Position numbers and translations under genes: made by a program
The notes under the pieces: model-generated
The model's input: the letters and a program-made list of their open reading frames with translations, nothing else
What the model was told of the DNA's origin: nothing
Databases searched by the model: none
Shown: one piece after another, positions 33,495-42,993 of the stretch
How the letters are laid out: every line of letters starts with the position of its first letter
Numbering within the stretch: the stretch's first letter is position 1
Assembly: GCA_946554445.1 (NCBI GenBank)
Contig: CAMNSD010000002.1
Location: 178,688 to 242,687, forward strand
Length of the DNA: 64,000 bases
Direction of reading: 5' to 3'
Source: an uncultured Lachnospiraceae bacterium
Lineage (GTDB): Bacteria > Bacillota > Clostridia > Lachnospirales > Lachnospiraceae

Positions 33495-34535
33495 ATGAGA
33501 GAAGAATACAGATTAAAATATCTGTCCAATCGAGTGCTTCTGATGGGAGCCGTGACATTGATCTACTTTGTAATCGAAGCGGTACGGAATGTACTACTGG
33601 GGATACATGGGGAGGAGACAGTACTGCAGGCCTGTATCTACGTACTTCTGGCTCTGTTGTATCTGATTGTCGTATGGTTCGGTATCATACTGCCCTACAG
33701 GCGGTCGGAACTTCTGGTGCATCGTTTTTTGGATGGTTATCTGACAGAGAGCAGCGACTTTGCAGAGGTATTTCAGAGCCCGTCCATGAAGCTGCAGATG
33801 GATGAGATTGAGAAGATACTGCGTTCTCCGAAGATGATCGATCTCAATAAAAGACAGGCGCAGTATTTAGCGTTACAGAATCAGATTAACCCGCATTTTC
33901 TCTATAATACGCTGGAAAGTATCCGGGGTGAAGCGTTGATTGCCGGTCTGGACAGTGTGGCGGATATGACGGAGGCGCTTGCCAAATTCTTCCGCTATAC
34001 GATTACGAATGTGAGGAATCTGGTGACGGTGCAGGAGGAATTGGATAATTGTGAGACCTATTTCCTGATTCAGAAGTATAGGTTCGGGAACCGTTTGCAG
34101 CTGCATATTGAGTATGATGTGGAAGACTGGGAGGATATTATCAGTTGTAAGATTCCTAAGCTGACGCTGCAGCCGATTTTAGAGAACAGTATCATTCATG
34201 GGACGGAACTTAAGGTGGGGACCGGCAATCTGCGGATTCAGTTTGAGAGGACGCAGGAGAGACTGTTGATTCGTATCTCGGATGACGGTGTGGGTATGGA
34301 TGAGGAAACGCTTGCCCGTTTAAACCGTAAACTGGGACGTGACGGCAATGTGCTGATTCATGAGGAGGAGGCCAGAGGCGGTATTGCTTTGGGCAATGTC
34401 AACAGCAGGATACATTTGATTTTTGGGGAGGAATATGGACTCCATGTTTATTCTGTACCCCAGAAGGGTACTGATGTAGAGATTACGATTCCCTTTGCGG
34501 TAGATGAGAGCCGTGTGAAGGCGTCATTTATGTGA
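33495..34535 (+). CDS. YesM-type sensor histidine kinase, short form
   Basis: About 346 residues from ATG 33495 after GGAGAGCGCGGATC. Two membrane helices lie near residues 15-40 and 48-72 with only a short outer loop, so the large extracellular sensor domain usual in YesM kinases is absent. The phospho-acceptor motif NQINPHFLYNTLESI and the ATPase boxes LQPILENSIIHG and ISDDGVGM are intact. With so little sensor outside, the signal probably comes from a partner such as the sugar-loaded lipoprotein or the transporter. It is co-directional with yesN and the pseudo-ATPase gene 16 bases later. Confidence 0.92.
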   Translation: MREEYRLKYLSNRVLLMGAVTLIYFVIEAVRNVLLGIHGEETVLQACIYVLLALLYLIVVWFGIILPYRRSELLVHRFLDGYLTESSDFAEVFQSPSMKLQMDEIEKILRSPKMIDLNKRQAQYLALQNQINPHFLYNTLESIRGEALIAGLDSVADMTEALAKFFRYTITNVRNLVTVQEELDNCETYFLIQKYRFGNRLQLHIEYDVEDWEDIISCKIPKLTLQPILENSIIHGTELKVGTGNLRIQFERTQERLLIRISDDGVGMDEETLARLNRKLGRDGNVLIHEEEARGGIALGNVNSRIHLIFGEEYGLHVYSVPQKGTDVEITIPFAVDESRVKASFM

Positions 34536-34551
34536 GAGGAGTTTCTTAATT

Positions 34552-36039
34552 ATGAGACAGGAAGTGTTCCGCATGGAGCGGGTGACGTATATCGATAAAG
34601 GGATTAAGCAGCTGGAGGATTTTAATCTGCAGATCTATCAGGGTGAGATCATGGGACTGATTCCTATCAATGCGCATGGCCTTCAGGGACTGTTGCAGTT
34701 GATGCAGACGAACTTGTCTCTTTATGATGGACATGTCTATTATTGCGGGGAACGTGTCAATTCCTGGAAAAGTACCAGAAGATCGGTAAATCGGATTGGG
34801 GTGATCGATGGCAACAGCCGGTTGGTGGAGCATATGACAGTCACAGATAATATCTTTGTGCTGCGGCAGGGATTTCGGCAGGGAATTATTCAGAATAAAT
34901 TGTTAAAAGGGCAGCTGGAACCTTTTATGAGCGATATTGAGATGGATATTCCGGCGGACGCCTATGTGGATAAGCTGTCTGCGTTTGAGAGGGTGACAGT
35001 GGAACTCTTAAGGGCTGTGGTGGCAGGATATCGGTTGATTGTGTTTAACGAGATCAGTACGGTGGTCAACGGGGAAGAACTCAGTAAACTCTATGAGATC
35101 ATGCATCATTATGGGAAACAGGGTTTTTCTTTTCTTTATGTGAGTCCGCATCTGGAAGAGATCATGGAGGTATGCGACAGGGTGGCGCTGTTGTCTAATG
35201 GTCGGATTCAAAAGATCGTGCAGGGGGAACAGATGAAGGCGGAGGTCGTGGAGGGTTACACCCTCGAATATGACAGGATGATCCGTTATCATATGGAGAA
35301 CCGTGATCCGGCTTTATGGGAGAAAAAAGAGATTCTGTCTTTTTCCCATATTACCGGAGAGGCGCTGCGTGATTTTAATATGAAGGTCTACGAACGCGAA
35401 TGTCTGGTCATTCAGAATCTGGATAATCAGGTATATCAAGATATTCTACAGGTACTTTATGGGGACAAAAAGCTTAAGAAAGGCGCCTGTTTTATTTTAG
35501 GGAAAAGGGTACAGCTTCCGGCAAGTAAAGAAATTGCGGTTATTTCTGCAGAACCGACGAAAACCATGATTTTTGACGATATGAGTTATATGGATAATTT
35601 GTGTATGGGTTTGTCAAGAAGGATGTCCGGCGTGTGGAAGGGTAATATGCGGGACAGCATCCGGAGGGAATACGGACCGGTGCTCGGAGAAGAGGTTTTT
35701 CAGATGCCGGTAGAACTATTGAGCGAGAAGCAGAGATATCAGCTGGTATATACCAGAATATTGCTGCAGAAACCGAAAGTTGTGGTTTGTGTGCAGCCTT
35801 TTAAGGGAGCAGATCTGGAACATCGAGTGTTTGTGTGGAAGATGATGGAGATGCTTTTGGATAAAGGCATGTCGGTGGTGATATTGACGATCAATCTGGC
35901 AGATTCCATGTCCCTTGCGGACAGGCTGGTCCGTATTGGCAAAGACGGGATTGTACAGGAAGTGAAACGGGAAGAATTTGGCTCTTTATCTATTACAGCG
36001 CCCTGGCTGAATCTTTATCGGACAGAACAGGAGAGATGA
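34552..36039 (+). CDS. RbsA-like pseudo-ATPase, two degenerate ABC domains
   Basis: A 495-residue protein that aligns along its whole length with the RbsA-type protein encoded at 27372. Nearly every ATP-handling motif is lost. In domain 1, Walker A is replaced by GLIPINAHGLQGL (residues 35-47, no GKS/T), the signature becomes LSAFE and Walker B becomes LIVFNEIS (Asp to Asn). In domain 2, the Walker A position reads IQNLDNQVYQDI, the signature LSEKQ and Walker B VVVCVQPFKGAD, lacking both acidic residues. The fold cores and the SPHLEEIMEVCDRVALLSNGRI block remain. It cannot plausibly hydrolyse ATP. Placement right after YesM suggests a regulatory or scaffold role towards the transporter or kinase. 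GAGAGGAG precedes the start. Confidence 0.87.
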   Translation: MRQEVFRMERVTYIDKGIKQLEDFNLQIYQGEIMGLIPINAHGLQGLLQLMQTNLSLYDGHVYYCGERVNSWKSTRRSVNRIGVIDGNSRLVEHMTVTDNIFVLRQGFRQGIIQNKLLKGQLEPFMSDIEMDIPADAYVDKLSAFERVTVELLRAVVAGYRLIVFNEISTVVNGEELSKLYEIMHHYGKQGFSFLYVSPHLEEIMEVCDRVALLSNGRIQKIVQGEQMKAEVVEGYTLEYDRMIRYHMENRDPALWEKKEILSFSHITGEALRDFNMKVYERECLVIQNLDNQVYQDILQVLYGDKKLKKGACFILGKRVQLPASKEIAVISAEPTKTMIFDDMSYMDNLCMGLSRRMSGVWKGNMRDSIRREYGPVLGEEVFQMPVELLSEKQRYQLVYTRILLQKPKVVVCVQPFKGADLEHRVFVWKMMEMLLDKGMSVVILTINLADSMSLADRLVRIGKDGIVQEVKREEFGSLSITAPWLNLYRTEQER

Positions 36040-36055
36040 CAAGGGCCGGAAGAAC

Positions 36056-36106
36056 AAAAAATAAAGAACCGTCCCCAGAGCGCATACGTCTCCAAAAACA
36101 GTTCTT
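36056..36106 (-). terminator. Terminator of tRNA-Lys
   Basis: Read on the minus strand, AAGAACTGT pairs with ACGGTTCTT (nine pairs, one G-T) around a long loop, followed by TTATTTTTTG. The stem lies just beyond the 3' end of the tRNA. Confidence 0.65.
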
Positions 36107-36111
36107 CTGAC

Positions 36112-36184
36112 TGCACCGCCAGGGGCTCGAACCCTGGACACCCTGATTAAGAGTCAGGTGCTCTACCAACTGAGCTAGCGGTGC
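36112..36184 (-). tRNA. tRNA-Lys, anticodon CTT
   Basis: A 73-base cloverleaf on the minus strand. The acceptor arm is GCACCGC with GCGGTGC and discriminator A. The D-arm reads GCTCAGTTGGTAGAGC, the anticodon stem CCTGA/TCAGG holds the loop CTCTTAA, and the T-arm CCAGGGTTCGAGCCCTGG is complete. The anticodon CTT is at 36149-36151 on the plus strand (as AAG). CCA is not encoded. Confidence 0.97.
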
Positions 36185-36223
36185 GCATCCATATTTTAGG
36201 CGGTTCCTCAACACGCAAGAGTT

Positions 36224-36252
36224 ATTATAGTATAATGTTTTGTGCAATGCAA
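36224..36252 (-). promoter_or_regulatory. Promoter of tRNA-Lys
   Basis: On the minus strand TTGCAT, 17 bases, TATAAT, ending about 40 bases before the tRNA. A near-consensus housekeeping promoter. Confidence 0.78.
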
Positions 36253-36298
36253 GCATTTTTTTAAGAAAATTTAAGAATATGTGATATTTTTTTAATAC

Positions 36299-36327
36299 TT
36301 GCATTTAGAAGGCTAAAATGATACATT
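36299..36327 (+). promoter_or_regulatory. Promoter of tatD
   Basis: TTGCAT, 17 bases, TACATT, with a TGA extension before the -10 box; 36 bases upstream of the start codon. Confidence 0.6.
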
Positions 36328-36363
36328 ATTCACAAATTTGATTTGAACCAGGGGGAGAGGATA

Positions 36364-37128
36364 ATGATCTTCGAAAGCCATGCGCATTATGATGATGAGG
36401 TATTTGATGAGGATAGGGAAGAATTGTTTGCTTCGTTTGCCGGACAGGGAATCGGTACGGTGATCAATATTGGGGCAAGTCTTGCGGGTTGCAGGGCGAC
36501 AGTGGCGCTTACGCAGGAATATCCTTTTATTTATGGGGCGATCGGCGTTCATCCCAGTGAAGTGGGAGAACTAAATGATGAGAACTTTGAACGATTGCGG
36601 GAATGGACCGCTTTAGATAAGATTGTAGCAGTGGGAGAGACGGGATTGGATTATCATTGGCCGGAGCCGGTTTCTGCTTTGCAGAAGGAATGGTTTGAGC
36701 GGCAGCTGGTGCTTGCCAGACAGGTGGAACTCCCCGTGATCATCCATTCCAGGGAGGCGGCGAAGGATACGCTGGAGATTATGCAGGCGAATCAAGCAGG
36801 AGAGATTGGCGGCGTAGTGCATTGTTTTTCTTATGCGAAGGAAATGGCAAGAGAATATTTGAATATGGATTTTTATTTCGGTATCGGGGGTGTGATCACG
36901 TTTAAAAACGCCAAGAAGCTGAAAGAGGCGGTGGAATATATTCCGATGGAAAAGATACTTCTGGAAACGGACAGCCCCTATCTGGCGCCGGAGCCTAACC
37001 GCGGGAAACGAAACACCTCCTTGAATCTGCCCTGTGTGGCGCAGGCCATTGCGGAACTTAAGGGCATATCCTATGAGGATGTGGTGGAGATTACAGAGGC
37101 TAATGCTAGAAGGTTATTTCATCTGTAA
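36364..37128 (+). CDS. tatD: TatD family metal-dependent hydrolase
   Basis: About 254 residues from ATG 36364, right after GGGGGAGAGG; ATG 36343 would place the ribosome binding site inside the gene. TatD TIM-barrel motifs are all present: ESHAHYDDEVFDEDR with the metal-binding H-x-H, GVHPSEV, AVGETGLDYH, PVIIHSREA, GVVHCFSYAKEMA and LLETDSPYLAPEPNRGKRN. Family members are 3'-5' DNases or D-aminoacyl hydrolases. The gene pair tatD-rsmA is common in Firmicutes and is seen here, 44 bases apart. Confidence 0.95.
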   Translation: MIFESHAHYDDEVFDEDREELFASFAGQGIGTVINIGASLAGCRATVALTQEYPFIYGAIGVHPSEVGELNDENFERLREWTALDKIVAVGETGLDYHWPEPVSALQKEWFERQLVLARQVELPVIIHSREAAKDTLEIMQANQAGEIGGVVHCFSYAKEMAREYLNMDFYFGIGGVITFKNAKKLKEAVEYIPMEKILLETDSPYLAPEPNRGKRNTSLNLPCVAQAIAELKGISYEDVVEITEANARRLFHL

Positions 37129-37172
37129 CCGTATAGGGTGATTCTACAGGGATTGAGTAAAGGAGCGCTGCT

Positions 37173-38042
37173 ATGGCAAACTTAGGTAATATGTGTAATA
37201 CAGCAGATATTTTGCAAAAGTACCAGTTTCATTTGCAAAAAAAGTACGGGCAGAATTTTCTGATTGATACCAATATTCTGCGTAAGATTATGGGAGCGGC
37301 GCAGATCACAAAAGAGGATTGTGTTCTGGAAATAGGGCCCGGCATCGGCACCTTGACACAGTACCTGGCGGAGGCGGCAGGCCGAGTGATCGCGGTGGAG
37401 ATAGACAAGGACCTGATTCCCATTCTGGAAGAGACACTGGCGCCTTATGATAATATTACGCTCTTAAATGCGGATATCCTGAAAGTGGACCTGCAAAAGC
37501 TGTCAGATGAACAGAGTGGCCGGCCGCTTAAGGTGGTGGCGAATCTTCCATATTATATCACTACGCCGATCATTATGGCGCTCTTTGAGAGCCATGTTCC
37601 GCTTGAGAGCATTACGGTCATGGTACAGAGCGAGGTGGCGGAGCGTATGCAGGTGGGGCCCGGCACTAAGGACTATGGAGCCTTGTCCTTGGCGGTGCAA
37701 TATTTTGCGAAGCCGGAAGTGATGGTGCGGGTACCGGCTTCCTGCTTTATACCGCGTCCTAAAGTGGACAGCACGGTGATTCGTCTGACACGTCATATAA
37801 ACCCGCCGGTGGAGGTGGACGATGAGGCATATCTGTTTGCTGTGATCAGGGCGTCCTTTAACCAGCGCAGGAAAACACTGGTGAACGGTCTTGTCAATGC
37901 GGGGAGTCTGGGGGTGACCAGGCAGCAGGTTGAAGAAGTACTTGCAGAGATGGGAGTCTCTAAAACAATACGCGGAGAAACATTTACATTAGAACGTTTT
38001 GCAGAACTAAGCAATCGGCTCGGCCGTATCAAGAGTCAGTAA
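37173..38042 (+). CDS. rsmA: 16S rRNA dimethyladenosine transferase
   Basis: A 289-residue SAM-dependent methyltransferase that dimethylates two adjacent adenines near the 3' end of 16S rRNA during small-subunit assembly (KsgA). Motifs seen: KKYGQNFLID, VLEIGPGIGTLTQYLA (SAM binding), VIAVEIDKDL, NLPYYITTPI (catalytic NLPY) and FIPRPKVDSTVIRL. Length is normal. AAAGGAGCGCTGCT sets the start. Downstream lies a strong terminator. Confidence 0.97.
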   Translation: MANLGNMCNTADILQKYQFHLQKKYGQNFLIDTNILRKIMGAAQITKEDCVLEIGPGIGTLTQYLAEAAGRVIAVEIDKDLIPILEETLAPYDNITLLNADILKVDLQKLSDEQSGRPLKVVANLPYYITTPIIMALFESHVPLESITVMVQSEVAERMQVGPGTKDYGALSLAVQYFAKPEVMVRVPASCFIPRPKVDSTVIRLTRHINPPVEVDDEAYLFAVIRASFNQRRKTLVNGLVNAGSLGVTRQQVEEVLAEMGVSKTIRGETFTLERFAELSNRLGRIKSQ

Positions 38043-38086
38043 GGATTTTATGGTATAAGTACAATATAAAGTGATTGTATATTGCG

Positions 38087-38145
38087 GCATCTCCATATCT
38101 TGGTATATTCTAACAGTAAGATACCAAACTGGAGGTGCTTTTTTC
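38087..38145 (+). terminator. Terminator of rsmA
   Basis: GCATCTCC pairs with GGAGGTGC and, inside it, TTGGTAT pairs with ATACCAA; TTTTTT follows. Confidence 0.85.
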
Positions 38146-38306
38146 TTTATATTTTATTTACATTGCCAAGCGTCTATGGTAAACTTAAACAGGGTAAAAT
38201 TGCGCTTCGTTCGATTATGGGATTGAGTTTGTAGACTTGGATTCGACCGGGGAATTTACTATGTAAATAAGAAAAAGTGGTAAAGTACATTAATGAGGTG
38301 AGCACC

Positions 38307-40898
38307 TTGGATAAGTATGAATACAAAGTTCGTGCCGATGAGATTAAGGCACTGATAGCAGAAGGAGAATACGCGGAAGCAGTTAAGATTGCAGATACGG
38401 TAGATTGGCGCAGAGTCAGAAGCGTCATGATGTTGTGTACCATCAGCGATCTATACAAGATTAACAGGAGATATCAGGAGAGTAAAGATCTTCTTCTTTT
38501 GGCCTATGAGAAACACCCTACAGGCAGACTGATTGTGTATTCTCTGTGCGAGTTGGCTATCAAGATGGAAGAGTATGTACAGGCGATTGAGTACTATAAG
38601 GAGTTTGTACAGATAGCGCCGAAGGATACGAATAGATATGTTTTGCAGTACAAACTCTATGAAGCGCAGGACGTGAGCATGGAGGAGAGGATTGCGGTCC
38701 TGGAGGAGTTCAAGAAACGGGAACCCAGGGAAAAATGGGTGTACGAACTGGCTTATCTGTATCATCGGATTGGTTTGACGACCAAATGCGTTGAGGAATG
38801 CGATGAGATGTTTCTTTGGTTTGGTGAGGGCAGGTATGTTATCAAGGCGTTGGAACTGAAAGCGCTGCACCAGCCCTTGAGTCCGGATCAGCAGGAGAAA
38901 TATGACCGTTGGATTGCTGGCAGGAGCGCTGGCGAAGAGGAAGAAGCTTCGATGGAAGAGGAAGCTATGCCAGAGGACATGCCGGAAGAAGATGAACTCG
39001 GATACGAACCGGATGAGGACAGCGCGGAAGAAGAGGATGTCCTTGCAGCGCCTACCACGGAATTGCCGGAAGTCAAAACTGTGGATGTTGGGCAGTATAA
39101 TACGATCAATCTGCAGATGGCGCTGGCGGAGAGCATGAGGGAAGTCTTGGAAGAAGATGAGGAAGACGAACCGGATGATCTGATGGAAGAGGATTATGAT
39201 GAACCGGACGAGGACGATGAGTTTGTAGAGGACGAGCCGCTGGAAGACGACTTAGAGCAGGAAGATTTGGCGGATGAGGACTTGGAGGAAGAGGTAGTTG
39301 AAGAGGAGGATACAGTTCCTTCTATCACGGAATCCATTATTGCGCCTCTTTTACAGGAGACAGAGAAACTGCCGCCGGTGGATATGGACGAAAAGAAAGA
39401 AGAGGAAGAAGAAATTGTTCCGGATGAGGCGCTTTTCTTTGACGCTCAGCAGATTATTGAGCAGATGAAAAAAGAGGCCGAGAGATTACAGCAGGCGGCT
39501 TTGCGCGCACAGGCGGCCAATCAGAAGAAGGCCGGACAGATACCGGGAGCGGCAACAGGTACGCTGACACCGTTAAATACCAAACCAACAGAGTTTGATA
39601 AAATGTTGTCTCAGGAGTATGACGGGCAGATCAGTCTGGTGGTCCCTGAGGCGGAAAAGATGGAGAAACAGATTACCGGTCAGCTCAGCATAGATGATAT
39701 CATGGCTGAGTGGGAGCAGGTAAAGAAGACCAATGAGGAGAAACGCATGGAAGACGTCCGTCAGCATATCATGGCGCAGACGGGACGGCTATTTGCAAAT
39801 TTTGATGAGGCTACCAAGAATGGGCTTTTGGAGGAGTTAGAAAAGGCTTTCATGGCGGCTATCATGAAGGAGTCGGGTAAGAAGCCGAGGGTGAAGAAAG
39901 TAATTCTTCCAGATGATGAGGAAGAGTCTTTACCGGACGAGACAGAGGAAGAGCCGGAAGTCATGGAGCAGCCCGAGGAGACCGAAGAGTCGGAGGAATT
40001 GGAAGAAGCGGCTGAGGAGGAAGAACCCGCAGAAGAGGTTGAAGAAGAAAGAAGCAGAGATCGGGGTGGGCAGAGAGAATCCAGAAGACCGCCGCACAGA
40101 AGGGAAAAACCAGCGGAAGAATCGGTTGAAGAGCCAGCAGTACAGGGACGCGATCTGACAACGGAGGAACAGGAACTCTTTGGGCAGTTTGTACATCACC
40201 GTAAATCCAGAAGACAGTTGGTGAATGTGCTTGATAATATGAGTCTGGCGTCCTGTACAGGGAATGTGCTGATCAGTGGAGAGGAAAAAGATATGGCACT
40301 GGACCTGGCGAAGGCGCTGATTCGGGAGATGCAGTATAACGATGGTAACTTTTCCGGCAAAGTAGCGAAGATAGACGGACCGGTTCTTAATAAGAAGGAC
40401 GTGGCGGCAACTTTTGGCAGGCTGGATAATGGCGCGCTGATCATAGATAAACCTTCTAAGCTGAGATCCGAGACGATATCTAAGATGGTTAAGTTTTTAG
40501 AGAAAGATAATATGGGACTTCTGCTTTTGATGGTAGATACGAAGCAGAATATCAATCAGCTGCTTGCAGACCATGCTGTTTTATCTAATAATTTTAATCT
40601 GCGGGTGGATATTGAACCGCTTGACGATGAGGCACTGGTGGCGTATGCGAAGCAGTATGCGGAAGAGATGGAATATGCCATCGATGAGTTTGGTATTTTG
40701 GCGCTTCATACCAGGATTGCGGACAGACAGACCAGCGATCACGAAGTCAGCCTGGCCGAAGTAAGGGAATTGGTGGATGAGGCTATTTCCTATGCGAATA
40801 AGAAGACGCCGGGACATTTTATGGACGTATTATTGGCAAAGAGGTATGATGAAGAAGACATGATTATTTTGCGGGAGAAGGATTTCATGCATTACTAA
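38307..40898 (+). CDS. TPR protein with acidic linker and degenerate CbbX-type AAA+ domain
   Basis: About 863 residues. I choose TTG 38307 because GAGGTG ends exactly six bases before it; GTG 38277 has only a poor ribosome binding site. Residues about 1-205 are TPR-like helices ([37 protein letters not shown]). About 210-360 and 550-610 are extremely Glu/Asp-rich and disordered, with a helical Gln/Ala part between. Residues about 620-863 resemble the CbbX/SpoVK AAA+ fold: GNVLISG at 652 replaces Walker A without GKT, and [11 protein letters not shown] at 709 replaces the Walker B DE by DK. The sensor block [16 protein letters not shown] and the lid part remain. It probably lacks ATPase activity. 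glgB follows 27 bases later. Confidence 0.8.
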   Translation: MDKYEYKVRADEIKALIAEGEYAEAVKIADTVDWRRVRSVMMLCTISDLYKINRRYQESKDLLLLAYEKHPTGRLIVYSLCELAIKMEEYVQAIEYYKEFVQIAPKDTNRYVLQYKLYEAQDVSMEERIAVLEEFKKREPREKWVYELAYLYHRIGLTTKCVEECDEMFLWFGEGRYVIKALELKALHQPLSPDQQEKYDRWIAGRSAGEEEEASMEEEAMPEDMPEEDELGYEPDEDSAEEEDVLAAPTTELPEVKTVDVGQYNTINLQMALAESMREVLEEDEEDEPDDLMEEDYDEPDEDDEFVEDEPLEDDLEQEDLADEDLEEEVVEEEDTVPSITESIIAPLLQETEKLPPVDMDEKKEEEEEIVPDEALFFDAQQIIEQMKKEAERLQQAALRAQAANQKKAGQIPGAATGTLTPLNTKPTEFDKMLSQEYDGQISLVVPEAEKMEKQITGQLSIDDIMAEWEQVKKTNEEKRMEDVRQHIMAQTGRLFANFDEATKNGLLEELEKAFMAAIMKESGKKPRVKKVILPDDEEESLPDETEEEPEVMEQPEETEESEELEEAAEEEEPAEEVEEERSRDRGGQRESRRPPHRREKPAEESVEEPAVQGRDLTTEEQELFGQFVHHRKSRRQLVNVLDNMSLASCTGNVLISGEEKDMALDLAKALIREMQYNDGNFSGKVAKIDGPVLNKKDVAATFGRLDNGALIIDKPSKLRSETISKMVKFLEKDNMGLLLLMVDTKQNINQLLADHAVLSNNFNLRVDIEPLDDEALVAYAKQYAEEMEYAIDEFGILALHTRIADRQTSDHEVSLAEVRELVDEAISYANKKTPGHFMDVLLAKRYDEEDMIILREKDFMHY

Positions 40899-40925
40899 AT
40901 CAACAAGATACAGGGGGAACAGTAA

Positions 40926-42947
40926 ATGGCAGCGAAACAAGAAAAGAAACCGGTGGGAAGACCGGCTGGGAAGACAGCGAAGAAACCGGTAGGAAGGCCG
41001 GCTGGGAAGACGACAAAGAAGGCAGTGGATAAAGCGGCAAAGAAAGTGGAGGAAAATCAGGTATTTATCTCTGAGGCCGACCAGTATGTATTTGCCCAGG
41101 GCAGTCATTATGATATTTATAAAAAATTGGGCGCGCACCCTTCCGTAGAGGATGGGGTAAAAGGCATGTTCTTCGCCGTATGGGCGCCGAATGCCGCCAG
41201 TGTGCATGTGATTGGTACGTTTAATGACTGGAATGAAGAACTTCATCAGATGGAGAAATTAGGTCCGGGCGGTATCTATAAACTGTTTATCCCGGGCGTG
41301 GGGGAGAACGAATTATACAAGTTCCTGATCCGTACTCCTGCGGGCGAGAAACTTTATAAGGCGGATCCTTTTGCAAACTATGCGGAGATGCGTCCCGGCA
41401 ATGCATCGAAGACTTTTGACATCAGTAAATTCAAATGGTCCGACAGTGCGTGGATGGAGGCAAGGCCGCAGAAAGATTATAATAAAGAACCTATGGCAAT
41501 CTACGAATGTCATATTGGTTCCTGGATGAAACATCCCGATGGCACGGAGGAAGGTTTCTATAATTACCGGGAATTTGCCGACAGGGTTGTAGAATATCTG
41601 AAGGATATGCATTATACGCATATTGAGCTGATGGGGATTGCAGAGTATCCTTATGACGGTTCCTGGGGCTATCAGGTGACAGGTTATTATGCGCCGACTT
41701 CCAGACATGGTAATCCTGAGGACTTCATGTACTTGATCAATACCCTGCATCACAATAAGATCGGCGTTATCCTTGACTGGGTGCCGGCACATTTTGCGAC
41801 AGATGCGCATGGATTGGGATGTTTTGACGGACAGTGTATCTTTGAACATCCAGATCCGAGGATTGGAGAGCATCCCGACTGGGGTACCAAGATTTTTAAT
41901 TACAGCAAAAATGAAGTGAGGAATTTCCTGATCGCCAATGCCCTGTTCTGGATTAAGGAGTATCATATTGACGGTATCCGTATTGATGCGGTGGCTTCCA
42001 TGCTCTATCTCGACTACAGTAAGAGAGAAGGACAGTGGGTGCCTAATAAGTACGGCGGAAGAGAGAATTTAGATGCTATCGAGTTCTTTAAACACCTAAA
42101 TTCCGTGATACATGGGGCGTATCCCGGATTCCTGACAATCGCGGAGGAATCCACGGCATGGCCTAAGGTGACTGGTAATGTGGAAGAGGACGGCTTGGGA
42201 TTCAGCTTTAAGTGGAATATGGGCTGGATGCACGACTTCTGTGAATATATGAAATTAGATCCACTGTTCCGCAAGAATAACCATTATGCGATGACCTTTG
42301 CCATGAGTTATAACAACAGTGAGAATTATATCCTGCCTCTGTCCCACGATGAGGTGGTACACCTGAAATGTTCCATGGTCAACAAGATGCCCGGTTATCC
42401 GGTAGATAAGTATGCGAATCTGCGTGTGGGCTACAGTTATATGTTTGGACATGCAGGTAAGAAGCTTTTATTTATGGGACAGGATTTCGGACAGGAGAGA
42501 GAGTGGAGTGAAGCCAGGGAACTTGACTGGTTCCTGCTTGGCGAAGAGCAGAATAAAGGGATGCAGGAGTATGTGAGGGAACTTCTGAAACTTTATCGTA
42601 AATATCCGGCCATGTATACCATAGATAACGACTGGGGTGGATTCGAGTGGCTCAATGCGGATGATGCAGATCACAGTGTATACAGCTTTTTCCGGAAAGA
42701 CACAACGGGTAAGAATAATATCATGTTTGTGCTCAATATGACGCCGATGATGTGGGAGAATTATAAAGTGGGCGTGCCCAAGAAAAAGAAATATAAACTC
42801 CTGTTGAACAGCGATGAAAAGCGTTTTGGCGGTAACGGACATGAGCTTCCGGCGGAGATCACCGCAGTCAAGGAAACCTGTAATTATAAGGATTACAGCA
42901 TTTCTTTCGACTTGCCTCCTTATACTGCGGCTATCTTTGTTTTCTAG
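40926..42947 (+). CDS. glgB: 1,4-alpha-glucan branching enzyme with basic repeat tail
   Basis: A 673-residue enzyme that introduces alpha-1,6 branches into glycogen. An N-terminal carbohydrate-binding fold (FAVWAPNAASVHVIGTFNDWN) precedes the GH13 barrel. Catalytic residues are D354 (GIRIDAVASM), E407 (TIAEEST) and D475 (LSHDEVVH); ELMGIAEYPYDGSWGYQVTGYY is the branching-enzyme signature. The first 45 residues are unusual: two copies of KKPVGRPAGKT/A then Lys/Ala-rich helix, a charged tail with AT-hook-like GRP cores. The gene is alone among glycogen genes here but follows the TPR protein closely. GGGGGAACAGTAA precedes the start. Confidence 0.96.
   Translation: MAAKQEKKPVGRPAGKTAKKPVGRPAGKTTKKAVDKAAKKVEENQVFISEADQYVFAQGSHYDIYKKLGAHPSVEDGVKGMFFAVWAPNAASVHVIGTFNDWNEELHQMEKLGPGGIYKLFIPGVGENELYKFLIRTPAGEKLYKADPFANYAEMRPGNASKTFDISKFKWSDSAWMEARPQKDYNKEPMAIYECHIGSWMKHPDGTEEGFYNYREFADRVVEYLKDMHYTHIELMGIAEYPYDGSWGYQVTGYYAPTSRHGNPEDFMYLINTLHHNKIGVILDWVPAHFATDAHGLGCFDGQCIFEHPDPRIGEHPDWGTKIFNYSKNEVRNFLIANALFWIKEYHIDGIRIDAVASMLYLDYSKREGQWVPNKYGGRENLDAIEFFKHLNSVIHGAYPGFLTIAEESTAWPKVTGNVEEDGLGFSFKWNMGWMHDFCEYMKLDPLFRKNNHYAMTFAMSYNNSENYILPLSHDEVVHLKCSMVNKMPGYPVDKYANLRVGYSYMFGHAGKKLLFMGQDFGQEREWSEARELDWFLLGEEQNKGMQEYVRELLKLYRKYPAMYTIDNDWGGFEWLNADDADHSVYSFFRKDTTGKNNIMFVLNMTPMMWENYKVGVPKKKKYKLLLNSDEKRFGGNGHELPAEITAVKETCNYKDYSISFDLPPYTAAIFVF
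40944..41015 (+). repeat. Two 36-base tandem units in the glgB 5' end
   Basis: Units 40944-40979 and 40980-41015 encode KKPVGRPAGKTA and KKPVGRPAGKTT. They differ at only a few bases. A third, decayed unit may follow (KKAVDKAAKK). Confidence 0.85.
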
Positions 42948-42966
42948 TAATATGTGCATCAAAGGT

Positions 42967-42993
42967 TAAGAAAGTAGAAAATTGTGCCGAAAT
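42967..42993 (+). promoter_or_regulatory. Candidate sigma-28 promoter of the flagellin unit
   Basis: TAAG (42967-42970), exactly 15 bases, GCCGAAAT (42986-42993). This fits the flagellar sigma pattern TAAA-N15-GCCGATAA/T closely. The genes that follow encode a FliK-like protein, flagellin and FliS, the expected class of targets. Confidence 0.75.

Noticed and set aside
34552..36039. Pseudogene status for the RbsA-like protein
   Set aside because: The frame is open over 495 codons with a good ribosome binding site, and the fold core is kept while only catalytic motifs differ; this suits a functional pseudo-enzyme better than decay.
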